DNA from: Opisthorchis felineus
Taxonomy: Eukaryota > Platyhelminthes > Trematoda > Opisthorchiida > Opisthorchiidae
Assembly: GCA_004794785.1 (NCBI GenBank)
Contig: SJOL01007384.1
Span: 581,417 to 645,416 of the forward strand
Direction: 5' to 3'
Length of the DNA stretch: 64,000 nt
A model generated the notes under the pieces. It was not told the origin of the DNA and did not search any database. It was given only the letters and a program-made list of their open reading frames with translations. Shown one piece after another: positions 43,641-56,762 of this stretch; within the stretch, counting starts at the first letter, position 1, and the number at the start of each line of letters is the position of its first letter. The position numbers and the translations under genes are program-made.

Positions 43641-44534
43641 TCTTGTATAAACCCCAAAATGTTCTCAATCGGTTAGCTCCCCGACTTGCACCTGAAAATG
43701 CACCTTTTACAAATCCACGAGGCTACCTTGAGTACACTGGCTTTTGGTATTCAGAGGCCACTCATTCACCCACAGTAAGCAATGCATTCATATATGTCTT
43801 GCCTCGGTTGAGTTCCCATTTATCAAAATTGGGTGGCCGAAGAAATCATACCAGGTGGAGGTATAACTCTGACACTGCTTCCCAAGCAACAGCCATTATC
43901 AACAGTAGGTTTGCACGGGCAGCTTGAGCGCAAGGCCGCCAGCTGTATGAAGAGTCTGAGTGTACAAATGCAGCTGATGTTACGTTAACATTCAACCACT
44001 GCACTGGACGATCAGCCTCCAGTGTTTAGGACAACCGTCCCCAACCTAGTTTGCGTTCTGCGCTGTCCCCTTTGATCTCTTTGACCAGCCGACAGACCTT
44101 GCTGATCGCTGGTGTCTGACTGCCATATCACGGCTAGCCCTCGGTCACTGCGTGGACCGGAGTCCTTCAGACGCACCAACCAGCTGAAGGCGTACGTAGC
44201 ATTGAACCTATTTTCTTTAGCCGCCGGTCCTTCTCGCAAACTCAGCCTTTTGTCCATCAAGCAAACAGCCAAGAGGGCGTGCTATAATGCTGGCCTGGAC
44301 TGGAAAATGGGGAACCACTTGAAAGTGGCCTACATTGCGGTTGCGATAAAACTATTCGACCGAAATTCGAAGCAGACGGTAAGTGGAAGCCTAACTGCCA
44401 GCATACGTGTTCCAGACCTTGCTTTTGAACCCCGAGATGGCAATGATTTTGGCTGATTTCTCACGAATTGAATGCCTCCCGGACCCCTTCCAGGGCCACA
44501 CCCAGACACATAACCTTAATCATTCAGAGGTTTA

Positions 44535-44885
44535 TTCTAGAGCATATTTGTGGCCTCATAATCAGGGTTGAACATAGACAGGGGCCTGGCAGTTATGATA
44601 ATTAGTCGAGGTGAGCGACAACGTGTACATTTATGAGTATGACGGGCCGTCGTTTGCAGTTAGATTAGGCTACCAAGCATACCTGAGGCCTCGTATTCCT
44701 CAGCCCACATAGACTGGCCTGGTGTTTACTATCAGTAGCAAAGATTAGGGACACCGCGTACAGTTACGTGCATAAATGGACGTCGACGGCCATTGGATTA
44801 GGCTACCGTGAATAGTTGGGGCCTCAGCATCAGTGTCGCACATACACACGGGCCGAGCAGTCACGATAAATAGCCATGTTTTTGA
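44535..44885. repeat. Diverged tandem repeat, period about 134 bp
   Basis: GGCCTCRTA/AGCATCAG blocks recur at 44552, 44687 and 44820 (spacing 135 and 133), each followed by CACATA(G/C)AC-GG-CTGG/GCCGAGCAGT and then AT-AATAG/ACGATAAATAG; GATTAGGCTACC recurs at about 44663 and 44797. About 2.6 units, strongly diverged. Confidence 0.6.
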
Positions 44886-45529
44886 CAGGGCTTGCAGTTC
44901 TGATGATGGCCGGCAATGTTCTGGCCTTATTTTGCGCCAATGCAGTTGGGGTTTATGACGTATTCCAGCTAAGGAGCGTGGTTATTCCCAGTAGGAAATA
45001 TATATTTGTGTGGGTATTTCACATTCGGATATCTAATAACGCTGCGATATCTACTACTAAGTTGTGCATATCTGGGAATAAGGATCATCCGCAGAGCTGA
45101 CACTCGCATCACTACTGCATAATGCATCAGGTGGTCTTCCATTGTTTTACTGAATGGAAGGCGAGCTTCCTAAAAACTGTGTTGTGCCAATGTTCGCTGA
45201 ACAAATTAATCTCATTTGTTATTTCTGAGGAGTATAAAGCGCACAAACGTTATTCATCTATTTGTCTGGGTGGAATCTGCATTAGACATTCTGTAGATGT
45301 TATCTCACTTTTAATGAACACCGCGGAACGTTAAAATATGCTGCAGTTTGATTTCGTTCATTTTCTCGTGAACCGGTAATAAAGTGCAAACCGGTGGTGA
45401 CCAGTGCCCTTAAAAATTTCTCTCACTTAAAATTGGTGAGCAACATATCACCGAAACGTGCAACGGATTAGACTAACCGGATTCGCAACTCCAAAAACTC
45501 CATAGCTTTGGCGAAAAAAATTAGGTTTA

Positions 45530-45850
45530 CTTCTCTTGAGTGGCTCTACTTCAAGCAGTTGTGTACACGCAGTCAACTCCAGGGCACCAAGGAACTTCGA
45601 AGACAAGCCCGGTCGAGAACGAAACAAGCCTCCTACAAGTTGCTGGCACTGCGGCTGCAATGGCTTTCTTCATTTCTCGGGCTTTGAGACTTGCCAGTGT
45701 CCGTCAATCCTTGGACTCACCACCATTAAGCGTTTCATCGGTTTGCGCGCACGCCGTTTATTGCCGGTACAGCTTTTCTCTTTCCAGTCGGAGCCTCTGA
45801 TCGCGATGAGATCTAGTGTTCCTTGAGTTGCATGAGCAAACTCAGTTAAA
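45530..45850 (+). pseudogene. Gypsy gag zinc-knuckle fragment
   Basis: RERNKPPTSCWHCG followed after a gap by ETCQCPS resembles the CxxCG zinc-knuckle region at the end of fluke gypsy Gag; the His/Cys spacing is broken by frameshift. Too short to assign to a family. Confidence 0.4.
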
Positions 45851-46624
45851 TGACTTTAAGAGCTTTGAGCATGGCTTTTATCGCCTTTTTCCACCCGACA
45901 TCTAAATTACCATTTCCACCATTGTACTCTGTAAGTTTCAGAAGCTATTTAGCCAACTTTCCTTAGTGCTGCTGAACTACAAAGACGCTTTCAGGTGACA
46001 AACTGAGTGGTCTTGCATCAACCGGTGTGTCTTAGAAGGAAATCCAGTGGATAGGAGTGCTGGCACACTGGCGTGGGCAGCGTCAAGTGGTTTGCTTCAT
46101 AGTGAACGACACTGTCGTAGCGAAGCTCTCCAACATTAGCTGGCTTCCGGATCTAAGTAAGGCCAGAGCTAGTTTGCGGTTAGTGGCCTGAAAATCGTGC
46201 GCTGTGGGCGCTTGGGCTGAATAATTTTGACGGCTAGACACAAGTGATGTCCGTGCGCTACGCGTGAACCTCAAATCTACCCTAGCTGTCACGGAACACT
46301 GCACCAATACCACCAAATCCCGAACAGTAAAGTGCACACATAAGGGGAGAATTTGTGTTTCAGAACGTATGGTCCGTGAACATGTTCCTTGCACTTCGAT
46401 AAGCAACGAAAGTTGTGTAGAATTTTACACAACCCGCTAGCTATTTTGCGCTCCTATTTAAGTGTGTCTGATAAAACCGGTGAGCTATTATTAAAGGCCA
46501 GAATCTTTTCCATCTATCTGCATCACTTGCGGCAATAAAACGGTGTATCGCCGGATCTCACAGGAAGCGTGAGCCATGCTCTAGTAAGGGTTTTGTTACT
46601 GTTTGGCTAAGGAAAAGGGCTAAT

Positions 46625-46800
46625 GCTGGCAGAGGATATGAGGGAGCCCCAGGTTTATAACTACCGCTGTCTCAAAAGCCCTGCTGATATCGGATGGCGT
46701 CAACCGATCCGTGACCAGACAATAAGAAAAGCGGCCTTCGTTTGCTCAGCGGGTAAATCGGGAGTGAAAAACAATGCAACAATATCCACCACGGTTGCTT
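46625..46800 (+). pseudogene. RTE-like LINE fragment (C-terminal domain)
   Basis: VYNYRCLKSPADIGWRQPIR DQTIRKAAFVC matches the region of the 30-kb RTE element reading [28 protein letters not shown]. About 45 codons only. Confidence 0.6.
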
Positions 46801-46959
46801 GGCTATCTCTTGTGCAAGTGGAGTCCCCCCGTCACTTTTCAATTAAGAACTTCAAACACCAATAAAACTTGTTGTTATAAGAGTCTGATGTTTTGTACGG
46901 ATACGACACACGATATTCTGGGCCCCCATGGTAGCATCGGGCACCAACACCCTAAACCT

Positions 46960-47710
46960 GGTCAAATTTATCCTTGGCTCTTGCGACCAAGAAATTCTTC
47001 TGCCGATCCTGATGACTGCCAACATCGCTCCCTTGCTGTTTCCATCGAACCAAACTCAACCTTTTGCGAAACTTTTGGTTTTAATGAGACTGACTTCACT
47101 GAAGTGCCTAATTTCTTTCGTTGAAGGACGGGGAATCCAACAGATCAGCACTTTACAGACCAAACCCAAACTTCATTTGTCGCAAGCTGCTCAGTGCTTA
47201 CTTGAAATACGACATGACTATGATCGGCCAATGACCTGCGGCTACAAAAGTTTGTGTGCATGCAGTCAGATCCACCCGCGAAGAAGTCTGACAGGAAGCT
47301 TAGCTGGGAACAGGAGGGACTCAAAATATTTCGGCACTGCCACATGTACTGAACCAGCCGGTCACTGACACGCACAACTTCATTCACATAGCGCCCTCAA
47401 GTTTTCACCACAAACCCAAGTTTCACAACATTCTTTTGAGTAACTGCATTCTCCTGCAATTTTAGGACCATTGTGTTCACTGGAGCACGAATTCCAGCTT
47501 GCTGTTGACCAAGAACTGAACCAACCACTGAACGGTAATGTTCTCCAACCGACCGGCTGGTCAACATGGGCCGTATCTATCGTGATAGCCAAGGTAAGTG
47601 AAACCATTCGCCTGCATACAGGCTTTCCCATTGGTCCCAGTGCTGCACTAGACATACAGCAGTTTTTTGCCTCTTCCAGGCGATACCTTTATGAGAGCAA
47701 ATTTAGATAA
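46960..47710 (+). pseudogene. Ty3/gypsy gag-pol remnant with reverse transcriptase start
   Basis: CLLEIRHDYDRPMTCGYK (about 47200) resembles the LKHDTAMIE end of Gag. The 47471-47710 frame, LEHEFQLAVDQELNQPLNGN VLQPTGWSTWAVSIVIAKVS then IRLHTGFPIG and ALDIQQF, follows the order of gypsy reverse transcriptase motif 1-2 (ELxRLxxxGVLxPVxxSxWAxPIVxVxKxxGxIRxCxDF). Key Asp residues are lost. Confidence 0.65.
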
Positions 47711-47737
47711 ACGGTTTGATGGTGATGACCGTGGTGA

Positions 47738-47913
47738 TTCAGCTGTAACAACCCTCCAGTGGATGGATGCTATGTCACGCAAAAAACGCACGAGGGCCGT
47801 GATTCAGCCAGGTCGCCCAAGCCTAGATTGGGGCAAATGAGAATCTGAGATACGGCTTGAACAACGGGCCTTCCGGTCAGCAAATTAGCGCTTCTACAAC
47901 TGAGCCACCTTGA
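47738..47913 (-). repeat. SINE family A, inverted
   Basis: Minus-strand copy: AAGGTGGCTCAGTTGTAGAA head, CTGACCGGAAGGCCCGTTGTTC, AGGCTTGGGCGACCTGGCTG body. Confidence 0.75.
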
Positions 47914-48107
47914 GCAACTATATGCAGACACTGCATTGATCGAGGCGTTCCTGCGGAATAGAGAGAGTTGTGACCATCGGGGTGCGCCTCGCCCTGTGCC
48001 GTTTTGCTTGACCATTATACCGTTAAACTCAAGATGCCAGGCGAGTTTCAACAAACGGTGGCCTGGGTGCTGAGCGTTGTAGTTTACAGAGATAAAAATC
48101 ATTCATT

Positions 48108-48268
48108 CTTGACACCCTTTGGATGCAAAGCTCGCATGCCACTTGAAGGAAGCACGAGGGCTGTGCAACTGCCAGGGTTTACGTCCAGACGCCTACATAA
48201 ACTGCTTGGCTTTGAATCACGAACCTCCCGGCTAGTAATTTCGTGCGGTAACCACCGAGTTGTGTGAA
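48108..48268 (-). repeat. SINE family A, diverged, inverted
   Basis: CAACTCGGTGGTTACCGCAC and GGGAGGTTCGTGATTCAAAG on the minus strand, then a diverged body with AGCCCTCGTGCTTCCTTCAA. It lies close to the 47.7-kb copy in the same orientation. Confidence 0.6.
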
Positions 48269-49734
48269 CGATCCAGTTGTCACTAGTTCCAGCCTTCAAG
48301 AATTGCAACAGCCGCGTACATTGTGGCGGCTTCTTGATTGCATGTTCGTTTAAGGCAACTGTAGACTGATCATCCATCACTCACAGGCACAGAGGTGAAC
48401 GACATGTAGCCGGATGCTCGCAGTTACAACAACTGAAGCATTCAGCTGCATCACATAGCAACTGGCTTTAGGCGGCCATCTTGTGTTCAAGCCTGTGCAC
48501 TATAACAAGTGTAGGCACTTAAATCAAGCCCTGGTCCGTATCCACCTTGGGGCCAATTTTACCACTACCGAGGAGAAGGCCATTCATGAGTGTAAAATTT
48601 GCTACTTCAGAGATAGTTATCAAAAAATTCACTAGCACCAGCTGCGCAGGCAAACTACGACCACGAACCAAAATGGAAAACCGAATGAAAGCGAGCCGGA
48701 AATTCCGGAAGAAATGCCCTCCAGGGATCAAACTGGGCTGCGGCTTAATTGAATTTTGGACTCGCAAAGATCTTTTCCCCCACAAAAACAGCGAAGGTGA
48801 CACCAACAAGCAGAAAGCACAATGGGCAAGATACCTGAAACCATGATTAAGCCTTGACCTTAAGTCTAATACAGGGAAGTGGTGGCTGACGGAAGTTCAG
48901 AAAAATGTATAACTCAGTGTCGATTGCAAACGGCCGAATTTTTTCCAACGTCCTGCAATGTCGCATTGGTGTAATTGATGTGGCCAAATCTATTCATTAG
49001 AAGAACAGACAGCTGCTTCGCTGCCGAAAGCCGTTTGTCGTGCCTCAATATCGTTAGTCGGGTTTCACATAATGCATATGCCACACTTTGAACGCACTGA
49101 ACTGAAGGTACTGACGAAGGTAAACTTCCTTCAACATCAGCGCAACACTGCCAGGTTTCACAAACTTAAGGCAGTTGTGGACGAACCACCTCTTTATAGT
49201 CTGGTTGATGCATGGCACCAAGTCCAGGCGGTTAATGTGGTCTCAAACAAAATGCTCTCGATGATCACCGTCAAGCGCCCTTAACAGTCAACTCTGGTTT
49301 CCTCAACGTTGACAGGATAGCAAGCCGCAGTCTCCTTGTTTCTGATGATATTTTCCTCGCCATGCAGGAAAGAAACCATGAACTGTTAGGGGGTGGTTAA
49401 TCGTCGTATTAAGTAAAAGATCTGGATCCAAATTCCTTTCTCCTTGAATGCTGGACGCTGTTAATAAATTCGCCGTAGTGGCCAAATTCTGGTGAAAAGC
49501 TCTCAATCCCAACCAGCGTACACAGTCTGCCAAACTGATACATTCTGATGGTTTATTTTACAGAAAGCAGCAAAACCATCATACAGGGAGCGGATAATGT
49601 TTGATACGCCCCGATGGATGCTAACGCCAAGTGGCTCCGATTCGTGGGAACATTGATGCGCCCATTGCACCTTACGGGGAGGATTGTCTAAACGGTTTGC
49701 GTCATAGACTGCAAAGGTCTCTGAGGCCTGGCGT

Positions 49735-49990
49735 TAGACAAAACCCGAAAACAACCCGGCTTTGCCGCTCACTGTTACGCGCCGTCAAAGCCAATACTCC
49801 TAACTGGCATCTGACTGGTCAAAAATCGGAACACTAACGGATCCAGCATCATGATTGTTACCAAGCCATCACAACTATGGACTCACCAGGCAATCGTATA
49901 CCAGTATCTGCTAAGCTCATTCCTGCTAGCGCATCCAGCTAGCGTTGAAGCTTGTTGAACGCAAAGCGCTGTAAGTATAATTGACCTGTT
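49735..49990 (+). repeat. Diverged copy of the candidate LTR
   Basis: Aligns loosely with the 40.7-kb repeat (CCGCTCACTGTTACGCG, GACTCACCAGGCAATCGTAT), and about 160 bp later the GAG-leader block AAGCTCATTAAATCATTGAG also recurs, so the same element probably inserted here and decayed. Confidence 0.4.
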
Positions 49991-51419
49991 TTACGTTTTC
50001 AGCACTTGCACTGCGTCTTCGGTTGTTTTGCCAGAGAGATCCGGCCAAAAGCTGTGCGGAGGTGTCACCGTTACTTCAATCGGTGAGCAGAAATCCATGC
50101 TTCCCATTGAATTTCAGCGGTTTAGAGAGTAGTCATAATTTGAAGAAGTACACACCAAGCTCATTAAATCATTGAGTCAGAATTCAGTGTTCAGGTCTTA
50201 GTAGTCGCCATAAGTTCCACATGACGCGAGAGCGACAGATAGGGCCTCACAGAGACACTTTGAAGATCAAACCGCGTTCAGCAGTCCAGTGAAGAAAAAA
50301 ATCATGTGATGCATTTTGGATTATCTTCTTCTTCCCGTCGTCCACGGTGGATCCTCAAACCCAACCGAGAATAACCTGTTCCTGAAACAATCCTTTGATC
50401 AACACGCCTCTAACTACGACGTCAAGCATCTTTTGTTGGCAGTTAAATTTCATGCGCCCAAGGAATCCTGGATGGAGTTCCAGCACATTTGGTCTAGTGG
50501 ATTTTTGGCATCGGCGCTGACCAATGTCATTCAAATGAGCTCTTGGGCTCAGGATGTCGTTGCACTCATCGGACACCGCGCAGTCCAAATAGCCATCATG
50601 CTGGATCTGGTTATTGCCAACAGAAAATACTTCGTTGGTCGTGATAATTACGGCTCCACCGGGACGGAGTGACCACTGTGTGCTGACTCTTGAATTTATG
50701 TGCTGCTGGACTAGCGAGCTGGAATCTCAGAAGTGGATGTAAAACCTCCGCCATGCAGATTTCTCAGGATTATCTGATTTCCCTTCGGCTAAAGCCGGAA
50801 CTAGCTTCACTGCAGGAGACACACGGGGTAATTGTCCAGAAAATTCACGAAGCGGGTGCGTTGTCCGTTATAAAGAAAACAGCATGCAGTCGAATGAACC
50901 AGAACCTACCCAAAATGATTCGGCGCCTCCTGAAAACGGGGTTCCAGCGATTCTTAAAGAAGATAACCGCGGGAGACACAGAGGACGACCTGGCATTTCG
51001 TAGTGTGCTAACCGGTGTAAATAAAACATCTGACATCGAAACATAAGAAAACAAGTGAAGCTACCAGACATTGTCCGGGAAACCAAAAATCACTCTCTTA
51101 AGTACAAGACACCCCAGAAGAAAGGAACCAACTACTCTCTTTTTGAGGGAAGGAGCGGGGAAATCACAAGTGACCTAGCAGTGTAGTCTAAAACCCACAG
51201 AAGACACTATGCAGGCCTGTGTTCCGCCCTGGCGACCACATCACATTCCATCCTTGTAATTCTTAAATGTGAACATACTCTGTACAACTTGGTCTTCGTG
51301 GAGGAGAATGTTAGCTATCTGTTGCACAACAAAAACCCTCCAGGGTGTTGGATGTAGTCCATTGAAGGAACATGAAGGAAAAGTCGCTCACACTGGCAAG
51401 GCATATCTACCCGACGGTT

Positions 51420-52760
51420 CGTCAGCCGCTCGACGAAGGCAACCTCCCTCTTCTTGGAAGGAAGTGATTGTCACGCCAATCTACAAAAATGGTGACAAAC
51501 TATCGCCCGGCAGCTATGGACCTATTAACCTCAGTAGCATACCATGCAAGGGGATGAAGCGCATTCTGAAGCGGGCCATCTTAAATCACCTCACCGCAAA
51601 CAACCCGACATCTCCAGTGCAACACGTATTCCTCCCAAACTGTTCTAGTGCGACAAACATGCTCGTAATTATGGACAGCTTAACCCAAGCTAAGGAAGAA
51701 GGTCTCATAAAGCATGCCATATTTTTCTACTCGTCAAAGGCATTAGATCGAGTCCCACACGTCTCGCTGCTTAACAAACTCGAGTCTTACGGGATTAAAG
51801 GGGAAATTCTACGCTTGATTAGGGACATCCTATCAGAAAGAACACTGTGAGTGAAAGGAGGCTCGACCTACTCTTCTTCGGCGCCGGTCTCCATTGGAGT
51901 TCCTCAAGGCTCCGTTTTGGGCCCACTGCTGTTTTTAATATACGTCAGCGATCTTCCGGACGTTCTTTCAAGTCCATGTCCACTTTGTGCGGACGACTTG
52001 AAGTCCTGGAGTTCTAATGCCAGTGCCCTCCAACTGTAGACGCTGCAAGGCAGTGGTCGTTGGACTGACATCTTCCTCTCAACGATGAAAAGTGCGTCCA
52101 TATGTCATTCGGTGGAGACTCAGCGAAGGCCCTTGTCATACATCATGAGAATGGACCAGGTGAAATGGATTAGGATTTAGGTATCTGGCTCTCTTCCCAC
52201 TTCACCATGAGCAATTGGCCCAAAAGGCATTCGTCTTTCTACGGATGATTTGGCGGACCTTCCCCCGTATTAATCTCATGGATTTCCAGATACTGTATGG
52301 TGCCTACGTCAGACTGCCTCGTGAATATGCCACCCAAGTTGTCTACTTAAAGCGCAAGAAAGACTTCACCTTCGCTGAGCGTGTCCAACGAACTGCTACG
52401 AAAATGGTTTTCGGTTTTAAATCAGTTGATCATGAAGCGCATCTCGCGGTGCTTGACCTCTTTCCCCTGGATTATCGTCACCTCCATGGAGGCCTAACAC
52501 TGGTTTACACCCTGTCTGAACAATGTTTGGCCAAAAGATTTTTCACCGTTGACCTAACCAACACACGGCGGGGATATGTTTAGAAGGTTTTCAAGCTCAG
52601 AGCGCATACCTTTATTAGGCACCTGTTTTTCTCGTTTCGGGTAGTTGGTGCGTAGTTGGTGGCGGTAGTTTGCACAGCATCTAGTACCCAGTTCAAAGCA
52701 CTTTTTGACGTTTTTTACGTAAGCCCTGGAGTTGGAAAATTACTGCCTAGCGCTAAAAAT
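51420..52760 (+). pseudogene. CR1-like non-LTR retrotransposon, reverse transcriptase
   Basis: WKEVIVTPIYKNGDKLSPGS YGPINL, the block [45 protein letters not shown] and a YADDLK motif changed to CADDLK are reverse-transcriptase motifs in order. The C-terminal part continues at 52215 ([20 protein letters not shown]) to about 52750 (HTFIRHLFFSFRVVGA in frame). Stops at 51850 and 52039 and frameshifts after 52040 inactivate it. The endonuclease domain was not found; the copy is 5'-truncated. Confidence 0.8.
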
Positions 52761-52799
52761 ATGAAGAGCGGTGCTACACCTTCTTTTGCTTGCGCCTTT

Positions 52800-55740
52800 G
52801 AGGTGACTGGAAGCTGCTGAATGACAAGAACAAACTCGACTCGAAAAACTTGGGTGGATGCCACGCCGGAAATTCTAGCAGCTTTTCTGGGTGCGGACTC
52901 GGAGGGTTAACAGACAAATAAGTCTAAGGCTTGAAATTGACGAAGTGTTGCTATAGGAGGTGCGATGCTCTGTCACCAGGTCTTAGCGCCCACAAGTGAT
53001 TGTGTGGGTGCTGGAATTCCTGGACATGGGTCTTAGTAAACCTGGGTGATATAATGCTATGAAAGCATAACGCAAAATACAAAGCACATTAATTTTCCAT
53101 GACAGGCAGTTTTGCGATGTGTAACACGACCGACTAACGCCTTTATTCACATTTCAAATTTCGCGGGCATCCTTGACAAATAAAGTCGTATGTACTCCAG
53201 AGCAATGAGGAGCTGCCAGAGGATACATAAACCGGAGAGAGTCTCAGCAAACGTGCTCTGCTGGTCATTTTGAATGGACGCAGACCTATGATTCTCAATA
53301 CAAAGCAGGGAGTGAGGACGGAGCGAATGACTACAAGGAAAGAAGTCCCAAGCAAACTAAAGGCTGTATCTAGCCGATTCTTTGAATCCGGATAAAGTCG
53401 ACATCGCAAAGCTGGGATCAGTATGGGAGGTTGGTTACCACCGCTGACCAAACAATCCAGTCAACCACTTGCAAGGTGATTTGTGCTAAATAAGTGGAAA
53501 ATAAAAATGGTTCTTCTTGCAAAAAAAGGATTCGAGATAGACAGAGCTAGTGACTACAGAACCGTGTCTAAAAAGTGATGGAAGGAATACTTCGCAGGGG
53601 AATCAACTACTTTTGGCTCTATTACAGGTATAACCAGGATGAGCACGGGTTTGATAGGTGTATATCCTATCCAGGCACGAGTAACATCCCCCGGAGGCTC
53701 TTGATACGGGTAACATCCTAAGAGTAATCTATCTTGGTTTTGATAAACCGCAAACATTAGGAGGGGCTCCAAATTCATGGAAAGTCTAGTCGGGTAGTGC
53801 AGTAGTTTGGGTGTTGAAGCTTACACTGGAACTTGATGAAGTGCTCTATTTTGTCTACTCGGAGCATTAGTGTAATGAAGATTATTTCGAGTGGCTGTTC
53901 TATACCGCAGGTGACAGGATAAAAGGAAATGGGGCTATTGGTCGCTAAAATTTTCGCCTTCACGAATCAATGTGTACCGGTGGCAAACGTGGCCATCAGC
54001 CCTATGTAGGGTCTTCGCTGCCGTTTGATTTGTCACGCTTAGTGTCCTGCCCCTCGCGCATTCCTTGGCCCCACACTTCACGACATAAATATCCATTTCA
54101 GAAATAATACAGCGCACAACCACGCAAATGGTGGTAGGTTGGTAAAATACGTCATTCACAGAAAGACTAGTACGTCGAAATGCATGGAGTGTAGAATGAA
54201 TATAAACTCAAAGTGAGCTCACAAATGCTTACAAGATGACAAATAGTTGAATTGGGGTACCCACTTGAAAAAGTGCACAGAAACCCTTGAGGCGAAGTTT
54301 GATTGGTAGAAAGTTCAAGGGTGTTTCTTCCTCTAGATGGTGACGAATCCTTCATATACTGACACTCAAGCACCAGAGGACTGTGCACAAAAAGCACGTA
54401 AACTGTATGCACATCCTAACCCAACCTCAATTTGTCAGAAGTCCCATCGATTCACTTGCAACACTTTGATGAACATGATTAATGTTCTATTCATTGCTTT
54501 ATTCACTATTCTCTTGTTTTGATATTCGAAGTGCTATACACACGTCAATTTAAATACATACATGCTACTTGTTACGCCGTGCTGAATTCTGAATTTCTAG
54601 TTCGTTTGGTTATACTCATATACGTGGTGAACTCAGTTGCTACAAATACACATAGTGAGTGATGCCAGACATTTCATATTTATGACGCTCGTGAAACCAC
54701 TTCTATCAAATCAGGCAAAAGGTTGCAACTTTCAACTCTGCAGCAATCGGTTCCATAATCTCAAGCCCATCTTTTCCTTGGTCGGTATACTAAGAAATTC
54801 GAAAAGTACTTGGTCAGCGAAAGCAGCAGCGTGTGTGTGCCAGTAAATTTTTATTTCACACTTTGGTTGGAATATTCTATAGATTTAAAAATTGACGGCC
54901 TGAAAGAAGACCATTTTGACTTTAATGCAGGCAGTTTGTTGCACAGGAACAGAGAGTGTCTTTATTGTTATATCAAAGGTATGAACAGGATCCCACCCTT
55001 TAACTCGGGTGCCAATTTAAAATTAACCTCAGAAAGCACGCACTCGTTTACGAGAAAACGGTAGTTGGTGAGCGAACTTCACAGGACAATTTTTCCTGAA
55101 GCCTTAACTCCTCCTATTCTGCTTGATCAGGCTGGTGGTGATGCCTATTTCTTTATTTTTCCTGTCAACATTACGCAAAGTATGGTGGCATGCTTAAACA
55201 CAGTAGCAGAGTTACGGAACACGGAACGGAGGATATTCGAAACTGGAAACAGGCAATCCGAAAACAACGCCAATGCAAAACGCGCCAAGAGGTTTCGCGC
55301 ATACGAAGCCGGGAGTTTACACTCCCTCAAATGATAGTTAGTCTTTCTTTGATGTGTCCTTGTGAAGATTTTCTGAGGTTACCCTAACAGAACTATTGAT
55401 TATAATGCAACTTTGAGTTGTCAACTGCCACATCGTCTATGGCCTACATTAACCTGTGGCCAAGCTAGTCTATGCCATGTGCGACGAGAGGGTATCTGGG
55501 GTTCTAGTGAGCCTTCCAAATCACGGACTTCCATAAAATGGGTATGATGAAACTACTGCTTGAAGCATTTGTTCACGTGAAATGCCTTGATAAGTTGAAT
55601 GCTTTTGTTCTGGGTCGGACTCCAGTTTCTGACGTTCCTGACTATTGCCATATTTCTGCGGTTAGAAAACAAAGATAAATAACACCTGCAACCTGGAGTA
55701 ACTCAGTAAACCAAACCTCTCACAGTTTACGTTGGCCTGT
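52800..55740. other. Intergenic, nothing recognised
   Basis: Short open frames only; the base composition becomes more AT-rich toward the serpin gene. No repeats or motifs recognised. Confidence 0.45.
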
Positions 55741-55746
55741 CGAAGG

Positions 55747-55932
55747 GGTCTCTCGTGGCCGAACGGTTAAGTGTTCGAACTAATAGCCAGGAAGTCGCGG
55801 GTTCGAGACTCTCCGGAGTTTCGTGAGATGCGCACTGCCGATGATTCCCAATAAGGATGAAACAGCTGTACAGTGCTTCTCGGCTTTTCATCATAGAGTG
55901 GCTTCCCTTTCAGGATGAAATCCCCACAGAAG
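55747..55932 (+). repeat. tRNA-derived SINE, family B
   Basis: Head CTCGTGGCCGAACGGTTAAG (box A resembling tRNA-Leu/Ser) and GCGGGTTCGAGAC (box B), then TTTCGTGAGATGCGCACTGC, GAAACAGCTGTACAGTGCTT, CTCGGCTTTTCATCATAGAG and GGATGAAATCCC. A true tRNA gene is unlikely because the acceptor stem does not close and the body recurs elsewhere. Confidence 0.8.
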
Positions 55933-56762
55933 GGGTCTTTCTTTCTCTTTCCTTCGCTTTCCGACAGTCTGCTTGCTGTAGCTGTGGCGCTTATTTAAGC
56001 CGAACAGACTGATGTATCTGTCAATAAACGAATGAGCTTTCTAAATTACTTGGTACATGCAATGAAAGGGGAGTCACTAGGAAGCCAAGTAGCCGAAGTT
56101 TAGCGTCGATGATTGAAAAAGGTATCCTTACCAGACACGGTGGTCAGACTGACCGCAGTCAGTCTTTTGCTACTCCGGCAGGCAAATAAGTACGTTGAAT
56201 ACTGTATTTTTTTAAGTTGCTACTCATGGATTGCAGATGTTCGGTTTTTTGTGTGAAGTGGTAAGCATTCATTCAGGAAAGGACGTAACTTTACATCAGA
56301 GCTTCATCGCTCACTTCCGTTTTAAAATATCTCAGGAATCCTTCCAAAATGCTTTTGCTATACTCCTGACCTATAATTGTATTTTTCATTTGACGAACAA
56401 TGGAACTAAGAAAAATTAAATCTGTTTACCAATCAAGTCTTTTGGCGGTTTTTATCGTTTTTTCGGTAGAGTGCCATCCACGGTTACCTTCTATTATGTC
56501 CTTCTTTGGGGCTTTTCTTGGACCATCTCCATAATCCCTTGTTACCGGTGCTACCGCCAGCATGTGCATCCTTGGAAAAAATACGCTTACGTTTTGCTCA
56601 TTTGGTATATTTGACCAATTGCCTTGATTTCATTCTACCACACCTTATTGTTATGGGCTTACAGAAATTGGAATAACTGAAGAGAAAAACGTGGATATAA
56701 AGGTCCGGAACGAATTGAAGAGCACAACAGAAAATTTGTCCCTACTTCAATAAAATGATTCA

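Noticed and set aside
45400..45480. Another hammerhead-like motif (hairpin followed by GAAACGTGCAAC)
   Set aside because: A GGTGA/TCACC hairpin precedes GAAA, but nothing like CTGATGA stands before it.
46928..47368. 146-codon plus-strand open frame as a host gene
   Set aside because: Its second half matches the end of gypsy Gag in a damaged frame and it precedes a reverse-transcriptase fragment.
55747..55820. Possible tRNA-Leu or tRNA-Ser gene
   Set aside because: Boxes A and B are good, but the acceptor stem does not pair and the same sequence with its 3' body recurs elsewhere, so it is a SINE head.
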